Source of the DNA: Phytophthora quininea
Taxonomy: Eukaryota > Oomycota > Peronosporomycetes > Peronosporales > Peronosporaceae
Length of the DNA: 64,000 nt
Assembly (NCBI GenBank): GCA_011947345.1
Contig: JAAVTG010000579.1
Location: 558,001-622,000 of the forward strand
Reading direction: 5' to 3'
This document shows, one piece after another, positions 48,944 through 60,576 of the stretch; position 1 is the stretch's first letter; the number at the start of each line of letters is the position of its first letter. The notes beneath the pieces were generated by a model. It saw only the letters and a program-made list of their open reading frames with translations. It searched no databases and had not been told where the DNA came from. Made by a program: the position numbers and the translations under genes.

Positions 48944-50197
48944 CTAGTAGAATTGGCGGCGACTACTGCCGGGCTCGGAGTCGACGTCTCCAGGCAAAAG
49001 CTCGTACGCTGCCTCGCTCTCCTCGTCCCCTAGCAGACCGGGGACGTCGAGCACCGTGGAGAACTGGAAACGTGGCAACACGTAGAAGACGTACAGCGCG
49101 CCCCAGTTCGGGACCAGGTACGTCACGATCGAGATCCCGAGCCGTACCGTTTGCTCCAGCAGACCTGCATTGTCGTCGAAGAACATGCTGTCGCAGTCCT
49201 TCACGCCTGCATAGCAATGGCCACATTCGTGAGCACCGTTTGGACACCGTGATGATCACCAGCAATTAGGTCTTACCAGTGAGCCCAAACGAGAGATACG
49301 CGTCCACCACGAGCTGCATGCTGGTGCTGATCAAATTGCACTGCCACCGACCCCCACAAAAACCATTCCCATGTGCCTTGTTAGTCAACTGTACAAACAC
49401 GCACGGCAACAAGAAGCATGGAAACGGGTCCAAGACCTTAAGGCACTTACGATTAGGAGCACCCACAGCTGATGATGCGACTGCTCCAGCTCCGTCAGCT
49501 CGGCAGACTGATGGAATTTCTGCCTCTGGAAAGGGAATTGCTGAGTCAGTCTACTTCGCCAAGGACTCAATGCTTAAATGTCGTACCTGCAACCGAGACG
49601 CAGACTTGATTTCCTCTAGCACGATCCCGCCGGGGATAGCGAAGCCAGCTGCAGCACATCAAAACATTGATATTAAACCCCTCCCGCAGTTCTCTTTTGT
49701 CTGCTGCGTACCCGTGAGAATGACGCTTATAATGGACATGCCCATCCACGTGAAGTGGTGGCAGTCGATCTCGTCGTTAATGTAGACGACGACCATCGCG
49801 TTCATCGTCATGATAACGGTGGTGAGCGCCACAACGGGGATCAGCATGTTGTAGAACAGCTTGGTGCGACTCACGAGCTCCCCGCAGACTTGCCGTAGAG
49901 CACGCAGGAGATGGCGATCTGCACGCAACGGAAGTACTTGGCCAGCACGAGGATACGCGCACTGTTCTGCACGAGGCACTCGAAGACCAGCAGCGCCATC
50001 TGCACGGCCGTGAGCGCCAGCATGCAGAGGTTGGTCGTGTACCAGCGCGAGCTCAGGAAAATGGGCAGGATCCGCTGGAACGCGTAGACCGTCAGTACCA
50101 GCGTGGCCAGGCAGAAGGTGCCGAAGCTCAGGCTGCGAGCGCACACCAGCAGTGTCGAGTCGTCCGTGAAGACGGCGTGGCAGTCGGGCAGCAGCAT
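48944..50197 (-). CDS. Multi-pass membrane protein, unrecognised (about 7 TM)
   Basis: Five exons: 49712-50197, 49587-49648, 49451-49525, 49277-49340, 48944-49206; with one missing C in the run at 49880-49883, exactly 951 nt, 316 residues. Hydrophobic segments: LSFGTFCLATLVLTVYAF, TTNLCMLALTAVQMALLVF, KYFRCVQIAISCVLY, NMLIPVVALTTVIMTMNAMVVV, MGMSIISVILTAGFAIPGG, HHQLWVLLI and LGISIVTYLVPNWGALYVFY. About seven TMs, with a short acidic-polar tail. It could be a GPCR-like or transporter-like protein; I cannot assign a family. Confidence 0.65.
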
Positions 50198-50633
50198 CGT
50201 GGCCAAGACGTCGCGAGCCTTGAGCTGGATCGGCCGAACTTAAGCGGAAATTGACTTAAAAGGAGGCGATCGACGGCGAAGTCGTGCTGCGCGCGAACAC
50301 ACCTTCATATCGACACGGTTGCCAGCGAGGAAGAGTAATGGAGTGATCAACGAGCTGTCACGTCCGTCGGCGGGTTGGCGTATTTGGATGGGATGCACGG
50401 GAGTCGGTCACTAGACGCCAAGTCTTTAATTTCGCCTCGCATGGTGTAGGTCGTTTATGACCCCAAAGACTGCAGGAGGCGACTTCCAAGCCCTTCGTTT
50501 GGATGCTTAGGACGTTGAAACGGATGAACCTGCTACAGTTTCGCACGCTCCAGAAGGCCTCGCGCGCCAGCGTTCACATTCTGTTTTGCCAGCAAGCGAC
50601 TCGACCGGCAATCCCCAAGTTTTGGTAACATAC

Positions 50634-52533
50634 ATGGTCTCCACGGATCCTTCCGTCAGCTTTGCATCAACGCCCGCCGATGTGCACGACATCGCCGAGG
50701 AAGGGTCCGACATGACGCGCGAGATTTTCTCGGCGGTGCTGAAAAACTCGCAGGTCACGAACCGGAGGAAGTCGCTGCCAGGAGTGAGCCACATCTTGTA
50801 CAAAGATATCGGTGCGTCAGCTCGAGATTACTTGTATGGTAGCTGCTACGATTCTTATCGACGACGTCTACGACAGGCAAAGCGTCGGACCTCACCCAGC
50901 CGGGAGGCTTTCGTCGCGAACACGTGATCAGCAAAATGCCCCAAGGTGTGGCTGACATTCCGAGCTATCTGCAGGAATCGTTTCTTGCTTCCATCGGCCC
51001 GAACAGTTTACTGCAGTCAACCTACGGCAACTTCATCGCGGACACTTTGCATCTCGGCGAGGAATACCTGGAAGACGTACGCAGTAGTTGTCCTTTATTC
51101 TTTGAGATATGACGGTTTTTAGCTCACTCACTTGTGCAGGAGGAACTACTGCCGCTATTCAGCAGTCTTGACAGCTTTCACACGAACACTAGCATCAAGT
51201 CGACTGGTGGGGCATCCGTCCAGAAGACAGTGTTCACGATCGTCAAATCTTTCGTCGGCAGCGGCATTCTCTTCTTGCCCAAAGGTTTCCAGAACGGCGG
51301 CATGCTGTTTTCAATCGCTGGGCTGTGCGTATCGGCTGCGCTCTCCACGTTCTGTATGCTGCGCCTCGTAGAGTGCTCCAATGTGATCTTGCGTTCGCGT
51401 GGTCACCACAGCGTTTCCTACGGTGTCGTTGGAGAGCAAGCTTTCGGGAACGCCGGTCGACTCGCTGTCAATGTGTCGTTGGTGCTCTCGCAGCTCGGCT
51501 TTTGCTGCTCTTACCTCATCTTCGTGCAGAAAAATATCGGCGAAGTGTTGCTGCATGTCTTCAACGTGCGGAGCTCGGTTGCAGCGTGGACGCTGATCCT
51601 GTTGCAAGTCCCGCTCTACACGCCGTTGGTGTGGGTGCGCCACCTCGAGTACTTCGCGATCACGAACTTGTTCGCCGACGTGCTCATTCTTTTCGGTCTG
51701 TTGTACATGCTCACGTACACGGTGGAAACGCTGGAAAACTCGCCTCCTGGCAGCTCGTCGTGGGAGTACTTCAATTCGGAGAACTGGGCGATGTTTCTTG
51801 GCGTCGCTATTTACTGCTTTGAGGGGATCGGTTTGGTGTTGCCTACGTACGACGCCATGGACGACCGCATCAAGCACAAGTTTCCGACCATCTTATCATC
51901 GACGGTGGGCTGTCTCGTGGCGTTTTCCTCGCTGTTCGCGGGCACGGTGTACGCAGCCTTTGGACAGAACACACAGTCGGCAGTCACGTTGAATTTGCCG
52001 AACGCCGGAGAGAGTGCAGGCACAGTGGTGGTGCTGCTGACGTATTCGCTAGCTCTGGTGCTCACGTTTCCTCTCATGTTGTACCCGGTGATAAACATTC
52101 TCGAAGGCAACTTGTTTCCACACCAGCGAGTGAAAGGCTTCTGGCGCTGGAAAAAGAACGCTTTTCGCTTCTCGCTCGTTTGCCTCACCGCGATTGTCGG
52201 GTACTGGGGAAAGGACAAGGTACGGTTAGTTCACTTCTGATTGGATTGACCTCAACTAACTCTTTTTATCGTGTTGTGGCATCATTTCCTTGCAGCTGGA
52301 TAACTTTGTCGCTATCATTGGCGGCTTCTGCTCCGTGCCACTTGCGTTTATTTACCCGTGTGTGTTCCATTCGAGGTAAGGGCTTGCAATCGGGACTCGA
52401 AGGGTGCAACTGATAACTGTGTGGTGTTTGTAGACTCGTGGAGGGTGGAAACATTATCAACAGCGTTGTCATCGCTGTCGGGTTGCTCACCATGGTTTTC
52501 GCTACTTACCAGGCTGTTTCGACGTGGAATTGA
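50634..52533 (+). CDS. AAAP-family amino-acid transporter, copy 2
   Basis: Exons 50634-50811, 50877-51076, 51140-52219, 52296-52375, 52434-52533; 1638 nt, 545 residues. Shares with copy 1 (10484-12285) the N-terminal PADVHDIAEEGSDMTR, the QPGGFRREHVI block, TM1 (TVFTIVKSFVGSGILFLPKGF) and the whole permease core, with identical positions of the first two introns. It has two additional 3' introns, after GKDK and after VFHSR. Expected to carry amino acids across vacuolar or plasma membrane. No frame error. Confidence 0.88.
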
Positions 52534-53388
52534 TGATTCTTATGGTGTGAAGAGGTCATCTGTTGACGTTATATGCTAACAAAAAGAGTCCTGATATCTC
52601 TGGGGGCTATGCCTTATACTTTTGGTCGCTTTATCGGGTGGTTTCTTGCGGCGAAGTTGTTTCTGCATTGCTCGGCGAAATTGATCCGGCAGTGGTCTAT
52701 GATAGATAGTGTCTTGACCCTTCAACAAAGTGGTTACCGCCGCCGTCGTTCTTGCCATCCCCACTGTCCACTGGGAATTAATGATTCGCCTACTACGTAG
52801 TTAGTAGTATTGTGAAGATTGTTGGGCGCTGATTCTTACGCAAGTTGAAAATTTTGACTCGAAGAAATTTGCTACTGACCAACAACACCGCCAACTTCAC
52901 TGTATGAGCGGGACTTTTACGGGCGGTCAACTCAAGTACCATGTATATGCATATTGAGAATCATCGTATAGCATTGCAAGTGATTCATGGGGTATAACAA
53001 GTGAGTTTGTCCAACAAATATAATACTTCTTCAAAACGATTATAGGAACGACAGCAATGTAATCTGTTGTGTTTGTTCTCGATTCTTTTTTTTTTCATTT
53101 CAACGGACTCTGTTAAATTGACAGGGTAGCACAGAGCGAACGATATTCAATGCTCTTATCGACTCTCAGTTCAAGCTTTACTCAACGAGGAGACAATGTA
53201 GGACTCACTAGACACTTTACTCGCCGTTTAAATAATGCAAGGACGAAAAATAAACAGTCAAAGTATATGTAGGCCTCTAAAAAAATGGGTGATATTTGTC
53301 TGAAATATCCATCAATTATCAGCAGTGAAAGGGATATCAGTTTTTCTTTTATTTTAGTTAACTATGCAAAAACGGGAGAAGCCGAAAT
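52534..53388. other. AT-rich interval without genes
   Basis: Base composition falls sharply after the transporter. No ORF with coding-like composition, no RNA gene. It contains a long T run near 53087-53096. It could hold decayed 5' parts of the retroelement that follows, but I see no reverse transcriptase motif. Confidence 0.5.
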
Positions 53389-54607
53389 TTGAAAATCCTA
53401 CAACTTATCACATCATATCAGTTGAAAGGGGTTCAATTCTGGGAGGGAAGACTCTACTGCGACCATCGGAACCTCGTCCATGTCTTCGCGCCACACGTTA
53501 GTGTCAAGAAACATATTAGAGGCAAGTTATTTCGCTGGGCTATGAAGATCATGAACTATCACTACGTGGTGGAGCACGTCCCTGGCCAGGAAACTTTATG
53601 GGTGGGCTGGCAATCACGTGGCCATCGCATCAACGCACACTTTGAAAGTTTTTCGCAGTCGGCCTGCATCAACCTCTACTCCTGTGTCCACACTACGACC
53701 TCTTGATGATGACAACTTCATCTGGCCTACATTAGTGGAGTTAGCGACGATCCAGCTACAGCACACAGCCCCCACCGGTCTGAAGATGGTTTATTCCTTG
53801 TTAGTCAGAGGATTTGGATTCCTGCGACCGCTACAGATCTCATCCAGCGTCTGTGTATAGCGGCGCATTGTGGATCCCAAGGCCATCGCGGCCAGAAAGC
53901 AATGGTTGCTCACTTAAATCGTCTCTTTGTTATTGACCACGTCAACGCGATTGTGTCAACGTTCGTCAATGGGTGTCCGCATTCAAAAAGAGGGAAAATT
54001 ATCCCCAGACCGCGGAGTGAAGTGATTGAGTGTAGCACGCGCAATGGTGTTTTACATTTTGATTTCCTCTTCATGGGCGAAAACTATGGACACAAAAATA
54101 TCTATTGGTTCGCCCCAACCATTACTGCAAGCTAGTTGTTGCCGACACAGCCGACAGTCAAGTGGTGGTGGAAGCTCTCCTTGCGTGGCACTCAAGATTT
54201 GGCATCCTCCTATTTGGGTTTCTGATAATGGCTCTCATTTCAAGAACGAGGTTGTCGCAGAATTGAGTTGCCGCCTACGAACGAAACAGTCATTCACGCC
54301 AGCTTATAGTCCCTGGATGAACGGGTCCATTGAACGCATGAATCGCGATATCCTGCAAGTGGTGAGGGCGATGATTTTGTTCTACAAGATCAGCTGCGAG
54401 GACTGGGTGTATTTGATTCCGATCGCACAGGCCAACGTAACTCACACAGCCACGCCTTCACTTGGGAACAATGCACCTGTGGAGTTATTCACTGGCCTAC
54501 AGTGTCCGACGCCGCTCCAAGAGTTTTACTTACCGGAGAGCAACTCGCTGCAGCAACTCGCTTTCCAACATCGCATGTCGATCACTAGCCAGCGGCTTCG
54601 TGAGTAA
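53389..54607 (+). mobile_element. Decayed Ty3/gypsy retrotransposon pol fragment (RNase H + integrase)
   Basis: Three partly overlapping frames. The first (53389-53706) has the RNase H-type LYCDHRNLVHVF and RWAMKIMNYHYVVEHVPGQ. The second (about 53840-54135) has the integrase zinc-binding-like AAHCGSQGHRGQKAM and FVNGCPHSKRGKI. The third has the integrase core VSDNGSHFKNE (Asp) and PAYSPWMNGSIERMNRDI (Glu). Stops and frame jumps, not confined to homopolymers, show true decay. No reverse transcriptase or gag is visible and no paired LTRs were found. Confidence 0.75.
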
Positions 54608-56465
54608 CTCAGATGCGTTCACCATCCATCGCCGCAAGATGCGGTTTCCAAGATACACGAGTAAGCCCACGAGCTTGCAGTACGGAAACATTTTTCTATA
54701 ATCAAGCTCCTTCTTGCGTTGATCAATGTCCGTATCATTCACAGTCAATAGCAACTTAATTAGCATGTGCTTCTCTACATTTATACGTCAATTACTTTCT
54801 TACAACATTGTTTCTGAGAGATCTGATTAGACCCCTCGCTGCACGTCACCTTCCCCCAACTCTATGATATGTGCTTAAAAGTTCTTGTCTTTCAAGCAGA
54901 AGTAGTAGTATTCAACTCGCTGGTTTCGTTTCTAATAGCACACAGGATATCTTCCACGTACTATAGCGAACCCTCCATGATGTAGCGCTTGGGGCGTTAA
55001 CCATTTCCGGTGCAAAACGTGATGCTCCCAGCGAGACAGACGGTCCACCCAAACGAGAGATTTATTCGCGACTGGATGCTTCCACGTAAAAGATCTCGGG
55101 AGCCGAGAATGAAAGGACCCTGGGCCGGTCAGTACCTTCACCTTGTGTGGACGTTCGGGAACGCCTCGACCTGGTACACTAAGTGGTAGATAAAACACAC
55201 CAGGTCCGGAACCTACTACCAAGGTTCGGGCCCCGGAAAATGACACACGTTAAAATCCACTCGGTTTTTGGGTTGGTTCCCAAGGGCGATGGCCCAAATT
55301 TTCGTAGCAAGACTCTAAGGGCGAGACCCTGAAAATATGACATATATATACTCAAGCTGGCCAGACCGTTCTCCAGGAACACACAAATAGGAAGTGCCTA
55401 GCTTCCTTAAGGAAATGTAAGCGGAGAGAATTAAGATATTACCAGTGTAGCTTCAGCACGCGATCTCAGTGGTTCCGTGGTGCTAGCCGCCAAAGGTGCA
55501 GCGGACCGCACTCTTGAAGGGAAAATGGAGATGGAGCCGTCCCAACCCATACGGGGTGAGTTGCAGGCCTACAATCGGGATTCTTCCACTTCTGCTTGTT
55601 ATGATTCGGGATCCCTTGGCTTGATGCCACTATGGGCCGGAGAGTCCCGTGTGAGTTGCCCGTCGCCTGATTGGGCATCGCATCTGCAGACACTTGGCCG
55701 GTATTTTCACACCGAATGGGAAGCAAGATTCTGATTCATCTTGACCTTAGTACGCCAGTGTTGGGGGGCGGGGGTCCGTCCCGGCTTCGCCGTCCAGCCG
55801 CCCGCTTTCCGACGTGAGGTGGCCCACTTGGGCTTGGCCCATATTTGGTGTGGTACACACTAATTTAAACTTGAAGTGGGTTTGACGATGAGCCGGAGAT
55901 GGGGCTTCCCGAAGAATTTCCTGGCACTATGTCACAAAAACAAAATATAAACTCCGTTCTGTACTAAACTATAAAGCGGATATACCACGCAATCACTTTA
56001 CTATCTCATTCCGTTCATGTCATAATTGCTTCAACCCGATCATGCAGACCGTGCTGTCTTCCTCGCACGGATAACCTTCAAGACGTTATGTTCGAGCAAT
56101 GTATTCAAATATGCCGTGTTAATGTCGCCCTGATACATCGTCTATTGCCATTAACGTCACCGGGGAGACCGTAATCAATACTGTTGGAAGCGTCGCACAT
56201 ATTGCGTCTAAGAACAATAGTGGTAGAGTGAAAGCATGAACAATCGGTCAGTCCAAAATTTACTAAGAGAAGACATGTTGCTGTTCTGCGTGTAAGGAAA
56301 GAGTATTCAACAAGGTTACAAGTCCAACTCACGACGCCTCTCAAGGAAACCTAAGTGCGCGGCTTTCTCGCACATATGTAATCGCCGGAATCAAATGACA
56401 GCGGGAGGAGCAAGAGGCAAAAGCTCATGCTGTGCTCACTAGGAATTCGGTATCGGTACTATTAG
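54608..56465. other. Gene-poor interval, probably transposon debris
   Basis: No recognisable gene. Around 54930-55400 the sequence is GC-richer with ORFs on the minus strand of unclear origin. A G-rich stretch (TTGGGGGGCGGGGGTCC) lies near 55760 and could be a polypurine-like tract. I cannot name an element. Confidence 0.35.
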
Positions 56466-56633
56466 TGTGATGGGCCTTGGCCATACCCGTCACGCGCCAC
56501 AGTTCCGATTGGCTGAACCGTGGTCAATCACCATCTTTTATAGGTTACTGGCTGTGGCAGCTCCAAAGCCGCCACCAGCCTCGACAATACATCAGAGTTA
56601 TATTTGCTTCATTCTGCAGTCACTCTGTTACCA
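56466..56633. repeat. Candidate 168-bp solo LTR
   Basis: Begins TGTGATGGG and ends CTGTTACCA, i.e. TG...CA termini, flanked by TTAG on both sides (56462-56465 and 56634-56637), a possible target-site duplication. A TATA-like CTTTTATAGG lies in the middle. The size fits short Copia-type LTRs. The call rests on termini and duplication only. Confidence 0.45.
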
Positions 56634-56755
56634 TTAGTTACGCGCAATAGCTAGAATCATCGAATAACTTACTGTTTAAAATCTATATGTGTGGGCCTAA
56701 ATATTGTCTTGCAGTTGATCAAACCCAGTTAGAACACATATACCTATTTATAATA

Positions 56756-56780
56756 CCGCATAATCGTAGTCCTAACGGCA
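56756..56780 (+). repeat. Left terminal inverted repeat
   Basis: 25 bp beginning CCGCATAATCGTAGTCC and ending AACGGCA; exact reverse complement of 59073-59097. Confidence 0.93.
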
Positions 56781-56915
56781 ATTTAGTCCTAACGGCACAG
56801 ACTATTTGACCAATCAGGAGTGATATAAAGCCCCGTAAGTTTCACAATCCTAGTTGCTATTCTTAGCCTATACTAGCTCTAAAATGTAATGTCATAGGCC
56901 GATTTCGTTGAAAGG

Positions 56916-58538
56916 ATGGTGCGGCCCTGCATCAACGGTGACGGGAAGAAAGCACCGAAGGGCACAAGGATCTCTACAACCTACCTGCACAAGAAAAATG
57001 TCCTCGACTACATCCGTGAGCATGGCCTCGACGAGGCTGTACAGCATTTTTACGGTGGATTGCCACCTGACAAGCAGCGAAAAAACGTAAGCTAGTGAAA
57101 TCATGGGAGAGGGCTGAAGAAACAATTCGTTCTGCTTGCTCGTCTGGTCGTGGCAGCCACCGCAATCTGCGAGAGCTAGGAGAAGGAACCGTATTAAACA
57201 AGGCGTCAGAACAAGAGTTGGTGCTGTGGATTAATTCTATTCGAATGGATGGTGCGCCAGTTTCGCGCATGATGCTAGTGATGAGAGCGCAAGAGGTAGC
57301 TCTAGAACAAGGTCTTTCTCCAGAGCAATTTGCAGCCTCTCCAACATGGTTTAATTTATTTCTACACCGCCACAAATTTTCACTGCGTGCTCGAACTCGC
57401 CAAGGGCAAACAACGCCTGAAGATGCGAGCGAGCAAGCTCAAAAATTCCGGAAATTCGTTTTAAATACAATGATCGAGAACAGCTGCAGTCGTGTGTACA
57501 ATGCAGATCAAACCGGTAAGAATTTATTGCGTATCTACAGTGTTTAAAATCTGACAATGCTTTTAGCTGTCTTTTTGAATATGCGCCAAAGCATACCATC
57601 AACTCTAGTGGCGCCAAGACTGTCTGGATCCGGTGTGGCAACAAAGACAAAGAGCGAGCTACCGTCATGCTGCTTGGCGACTCTGAGGGTTATAAATACG
57701 AACCATTCATTGTTTTTAAAAGTGGTCCAGCCACGCATGCGGAAAACAAGCTGAAAACAACAGCTTACGAAATGGATTTGGCGAATTCGTCTGGCGTGAG
57801 ATTGAAAATTTGCATCAGAACTACGACTGTCAGATTTGTGGTAATGCTAAAGCGTGGTGGAATTCTAAGCTTTCGATAATTTTCCTCAAACACCACTTTG
57901 GTGTTCGCGACAACATGGAGGAAAAGATTTTGCTGCTCTGGGACGATTTTTCAGGTCATTGGACCAGTGGCGTTTGCGAGTATGCTAGTAGTATCAATGT
58001 TCTACTCCTTAAGGTGCCGCCTAAGTACACGTATGTCTGCCAACCGGCAGACATAGCGTGGAATCAGCCCTTTAAAACTCGCCTTCGCGGTCAGTGGGTT
58101 GCTGAACTTCAACGACAACTTTCCTGTTATTCTGCTGATGAACCTGCACGTCGCCGCAGACGCGCCTCTTTTGATGAAGCTGTTCAAAAAGCACACGAAG
58201 GTCTGACACAAAACGAAGCAGCTGAAAACATTGCCGAGTTGCGCTCGAATTTCGTTGAAACTCCGTTTAAGTTAGATCCACCTCGTCGACCCGAGCTCAC
58301 GCAATGGATCATGGCTTCTTGGGCTGATCTTTCGACTGAGACTATCATTAGTGGCTTTGCGAAAGTCGGCCTGACCACTGATCAACGAACAATATCGGAA
58401 GATGATGTGTCTGCAGTCGATCTTGAAGCGACAGTGACTGACTTCGAAAATCTGTGTGTTGCTGATGATGAGATCGATTCGGATGATGACATTGACAAGT
58501 GCATGGCGGATCTAGAAGACCTAATAGGTACTGAGTAG
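56916..58538 (+). CDS. Pogo/CENP-B-type transposase
   Basis: Two exons, 56916-57515 and 57567-58538, 50-nt GT-AG intron. With three homopolymer bases restored (A run 57080-57085, T run 57572-57576, A run 57770-57772) the gene is 524 residues and open throughout. The N-terminus has a helix-turn-helix (YIREHGLDEAVQHFYGG), a basic stretch (DKQRK then LVKSW), and a CENP-B-like second HTH (SPTWFNLFLHRHKFSLR). The DDE catalytic domain is VYNADQT (first Asp), LLLWDDFSGH (second) and CQPADIAWNQPFK (third, Asp). An acidic tail (DEIDSDDDIDKCMADLEDL) follows. Could be active if the frameshifts are read errors. Confidence 0.82.
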
Positions 58539-58659
58539 GATACACCAACAAATACACATTCATTACTTGCACGCAAATATTGAACTTGACACGCTACGTT
58601 ACGTATCAAGTTCGCACTGCCAGCATCACTGCTGGTGACGGCAACTTAGCTGCCACGCT

Positions 58660-59000
58660 CGTCGTGGCTATCCGCGCTAACATGGCATCGTGCAGCAACA
58701 CTCCCACGCCAGCCATGGCGTCCTCCAGCACCCACCGTCGTCCTGCTCTGCCGACTCCGCCGTCTTGATGTGGGCCGCGGCGGCGTCCTGCTCCGCCATC
58801 TTGCAGTGTCCGGTCATGGCGTCCTCCGGCTCCGCCGTCTTGCCGTGGGCGGCGGCCACCTCCAGCTCCGCCGTCTTGCTGTGGGCAGAGGCCGCGTCCT
58901 TCTCCCCGTCTTGCTGTGGACCGCGGCGGCGTCCTGCTCCCCATCTTGCTTCGGTGGCTGCGGCGTCGTCCTACTCCGCCTGGACACGTCTTGTAAAATG
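58660..59000. repeat. GC-rich tandem minisatellite within the transposon
   Basis: Degenerate repeats with the recurring cores GTCCTCC or GTCCTGC, CTCCGCC and GTCTTGCTGTGG alternate with period about 45-55 bp. On the minus strand they translate into runs such as QDGGAGG. It lies between the transposase stop and the right inverted repeat and differs in composition from the rest of the element. Confidence 0.6.
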
Positions 59001-59072
59001 GAGCAATTGGTGGGCTAAAAGTTAGCAGTTGCACAAAAAGAGCAGCCATCTTTTTCTACCCCGATATGGGCG

Positions 59073-59097
59073 TGCCGTTAGGACTACGATTATGCGG
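59073..59097 (-). repeat. Right terminal inverted repeat
   Basis: 25 bp, exact reverse complement of 56756-56780, followed by the TA target duplication. Confidence 0.93.
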
Positions 59098-59099
59098 TA

Positions 59100-59792
59100 G
59101 AGATATGATGTAGTAAAGGTTCATAACTATATCGTCATTTCTGGGTATTCTTTGGTTTGTGGTTCTCCAGGCGCTGTCTCTTGGGAAAAGCGCTTGCTGT
59201 TGCAAACTCTGTCACCATTTGTCATAACATTGGCAGTTGCAGCTAGTAGTGGACCCAATTGTTCTGTTTAGCACAGTACAGCTAGGACTGGGCGTTACAA
59301 GTCCCTGGAGAGCACGCAAGCACATCGCAATCGCGAGACAGACCGCCAACCCTGCACGACATATGGGACCGCGATTGCGCGAAGCCGCGGTCGGCCAGGA
59401 CTGACGATGCGGCGCTCCGGCGCCGGGGCGTACGATGGAGAAATGCATCTGTTGAGTGAATCTGTCTAAAATCATGGTCATTTATAGCGACGTCCCCTCG
59501 GCGGAGGCGAACAGAGAGGAAATGATAACCATTTACTTTCACGGCAAGTACCTGGCAAGGAGGGAGATTCGCTGAAATTTTCGCTGGGTGGAGCAGTGAC
59601 GAGGCGTGTGTCGAGAACATTTGCTTCTGTTTGACTATCTCGTTGTATGGTCGCTGGCAGAGCAATGGCAATACAACGCCGTAAAGCGCCGTGACGAGAA
59701 GAAGTCAATTCACTGTGTGAGCTATCTTGTAGACACTGGCCAATTCAAGGATGGAGAGCCCAAGTACACTAACACAAACGCGATCGTCAAAA
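59100..59792. other. Unique sequence between transposon and tRNA array
   Basis: No supported gene. A plus-strand ORF crosses from about 59606 into the array, but the coding look is weak. The stretch separates the transposon from the first partial array unit. Confidence 0.4.
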
Positions 59793-60025
59793 TGTATAGT
59801 TGTTTCGGCGCTCGTAAACAGCGTGCGGGAGCGCGTGACGAGGCGGGAGGTCCCCGTATCGATACCGGTTTGGCGCGTTTGACGGGCGATTTCTGGGGAC
59901 ACAGAGGGCCGAGAGAGGTGGCGATGGTAGCATCTCGCAGCTGGAGAGCGCGTGGTTGCGCGCGTGTAGGTTTGGTGTACGTTTGCGCGATTTTTGTGTC
60001 CGAGTGGGATGAGTGAGTTAGAGCT

Positions 60026-60097
60026 AGCACTTTGGCGCAGAGGAAGCGTGTTGGGCTCATAACCCAAAGGTCGTTGGATCGAGACCAACAAGTGCTA
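60026..60097 (+). tRNA. Initiator tRNA-Met (CAT), array copy 1
   Basis: 72 nt, cloverleaf folds: acceptor AGCACTT/AAGTGCT, anticodon stem TTGGG/CCCAA around loop CTCATAA (anticodon CAT), T-stem GTTGG/CCAAC. Initiator marks: A1:U72 pair, three G:C pairs in the anticodon stem, and a T-loop starting A54 (ATCGAGA, not TTC). A box TGGCGCAGAGG and B box GGATCGAGACC are intact; TTTT after the gene is the Pol III stop. CCA is not encoded. Confidence 0.95.
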
Positions 60098-60576
60098 TCT
60101 TTTGTCTGTGCCTCTTTTGCAGCTCGCCGCATCGAAATTAGACCCACAGGCACGCTCGAGGGTCCTAGCACACGGCTACCGTCGCTCAGGGACGACGTGT
60201 TGGTCGGAGGTACGCTGGAGCGAGCGTTGGTGTTGGCCGCGCTTGTGTCCACGACACTCGACGCGCGTTCACGCTGTGAGTTCCGCTGCGCGCCTCTGAC
60301 GCAAGAACAGACCCATATAGTGTGTGTGGACGTCCTGCGGTACGTAGCCGTTGTTTCAGCGCTCGTAAACAGCGTGCGGGAGCGCGTGACGAGGCGGGAG
60401 GTCCCCGTATCGATACCGGTTTGGCGCGTTTGACGGGCGATTTCTGGGGACACAGAGGGCCGAGAGAGGTGGCGATGGTAGCATCTCGCAGCTGGAGAGC
60501 GCGTGGTTGCGCGCGTGTAGGTTTGGTGTACGTTTGCGCGATTTTTGTGTCCGAGTGGGATGAGTGAGTTAGAGCT

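Larger units (their letters stand above)
56756..59097 (+). mobile_element. Pogo-like (Tc1/mariner superfamily) DNA transposon, complete
   Basis: 2342 bp bounded by perfect 25-bp inverted repeats at 56756-56780 and 59073-59097 and flanked by TA on both sides (56754-56755 and 59098-59099), the target preference of the superfamily. It encodes a single spliced transposase. The inner part of the left repeat (TAGTCCTAACGGCA) recurs as a direct copy at 56784-56797. The 3' third includes a GC-rich tandem repeat region. Confidence 0.88.

Noticed and set aside
53389..54607. Intact retrotransposon polyprotein
   Set aside because: Frame jumps and stops are not limited to homopolymers, reverse transcriptase and gag are absent, and no LTR pair flanks it.
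58606..59049. 147-codon Gly/Arg-rich minus-strand ORF
   Set aside because: It is the translation of the GC-rich minisatellite inside the transposon.
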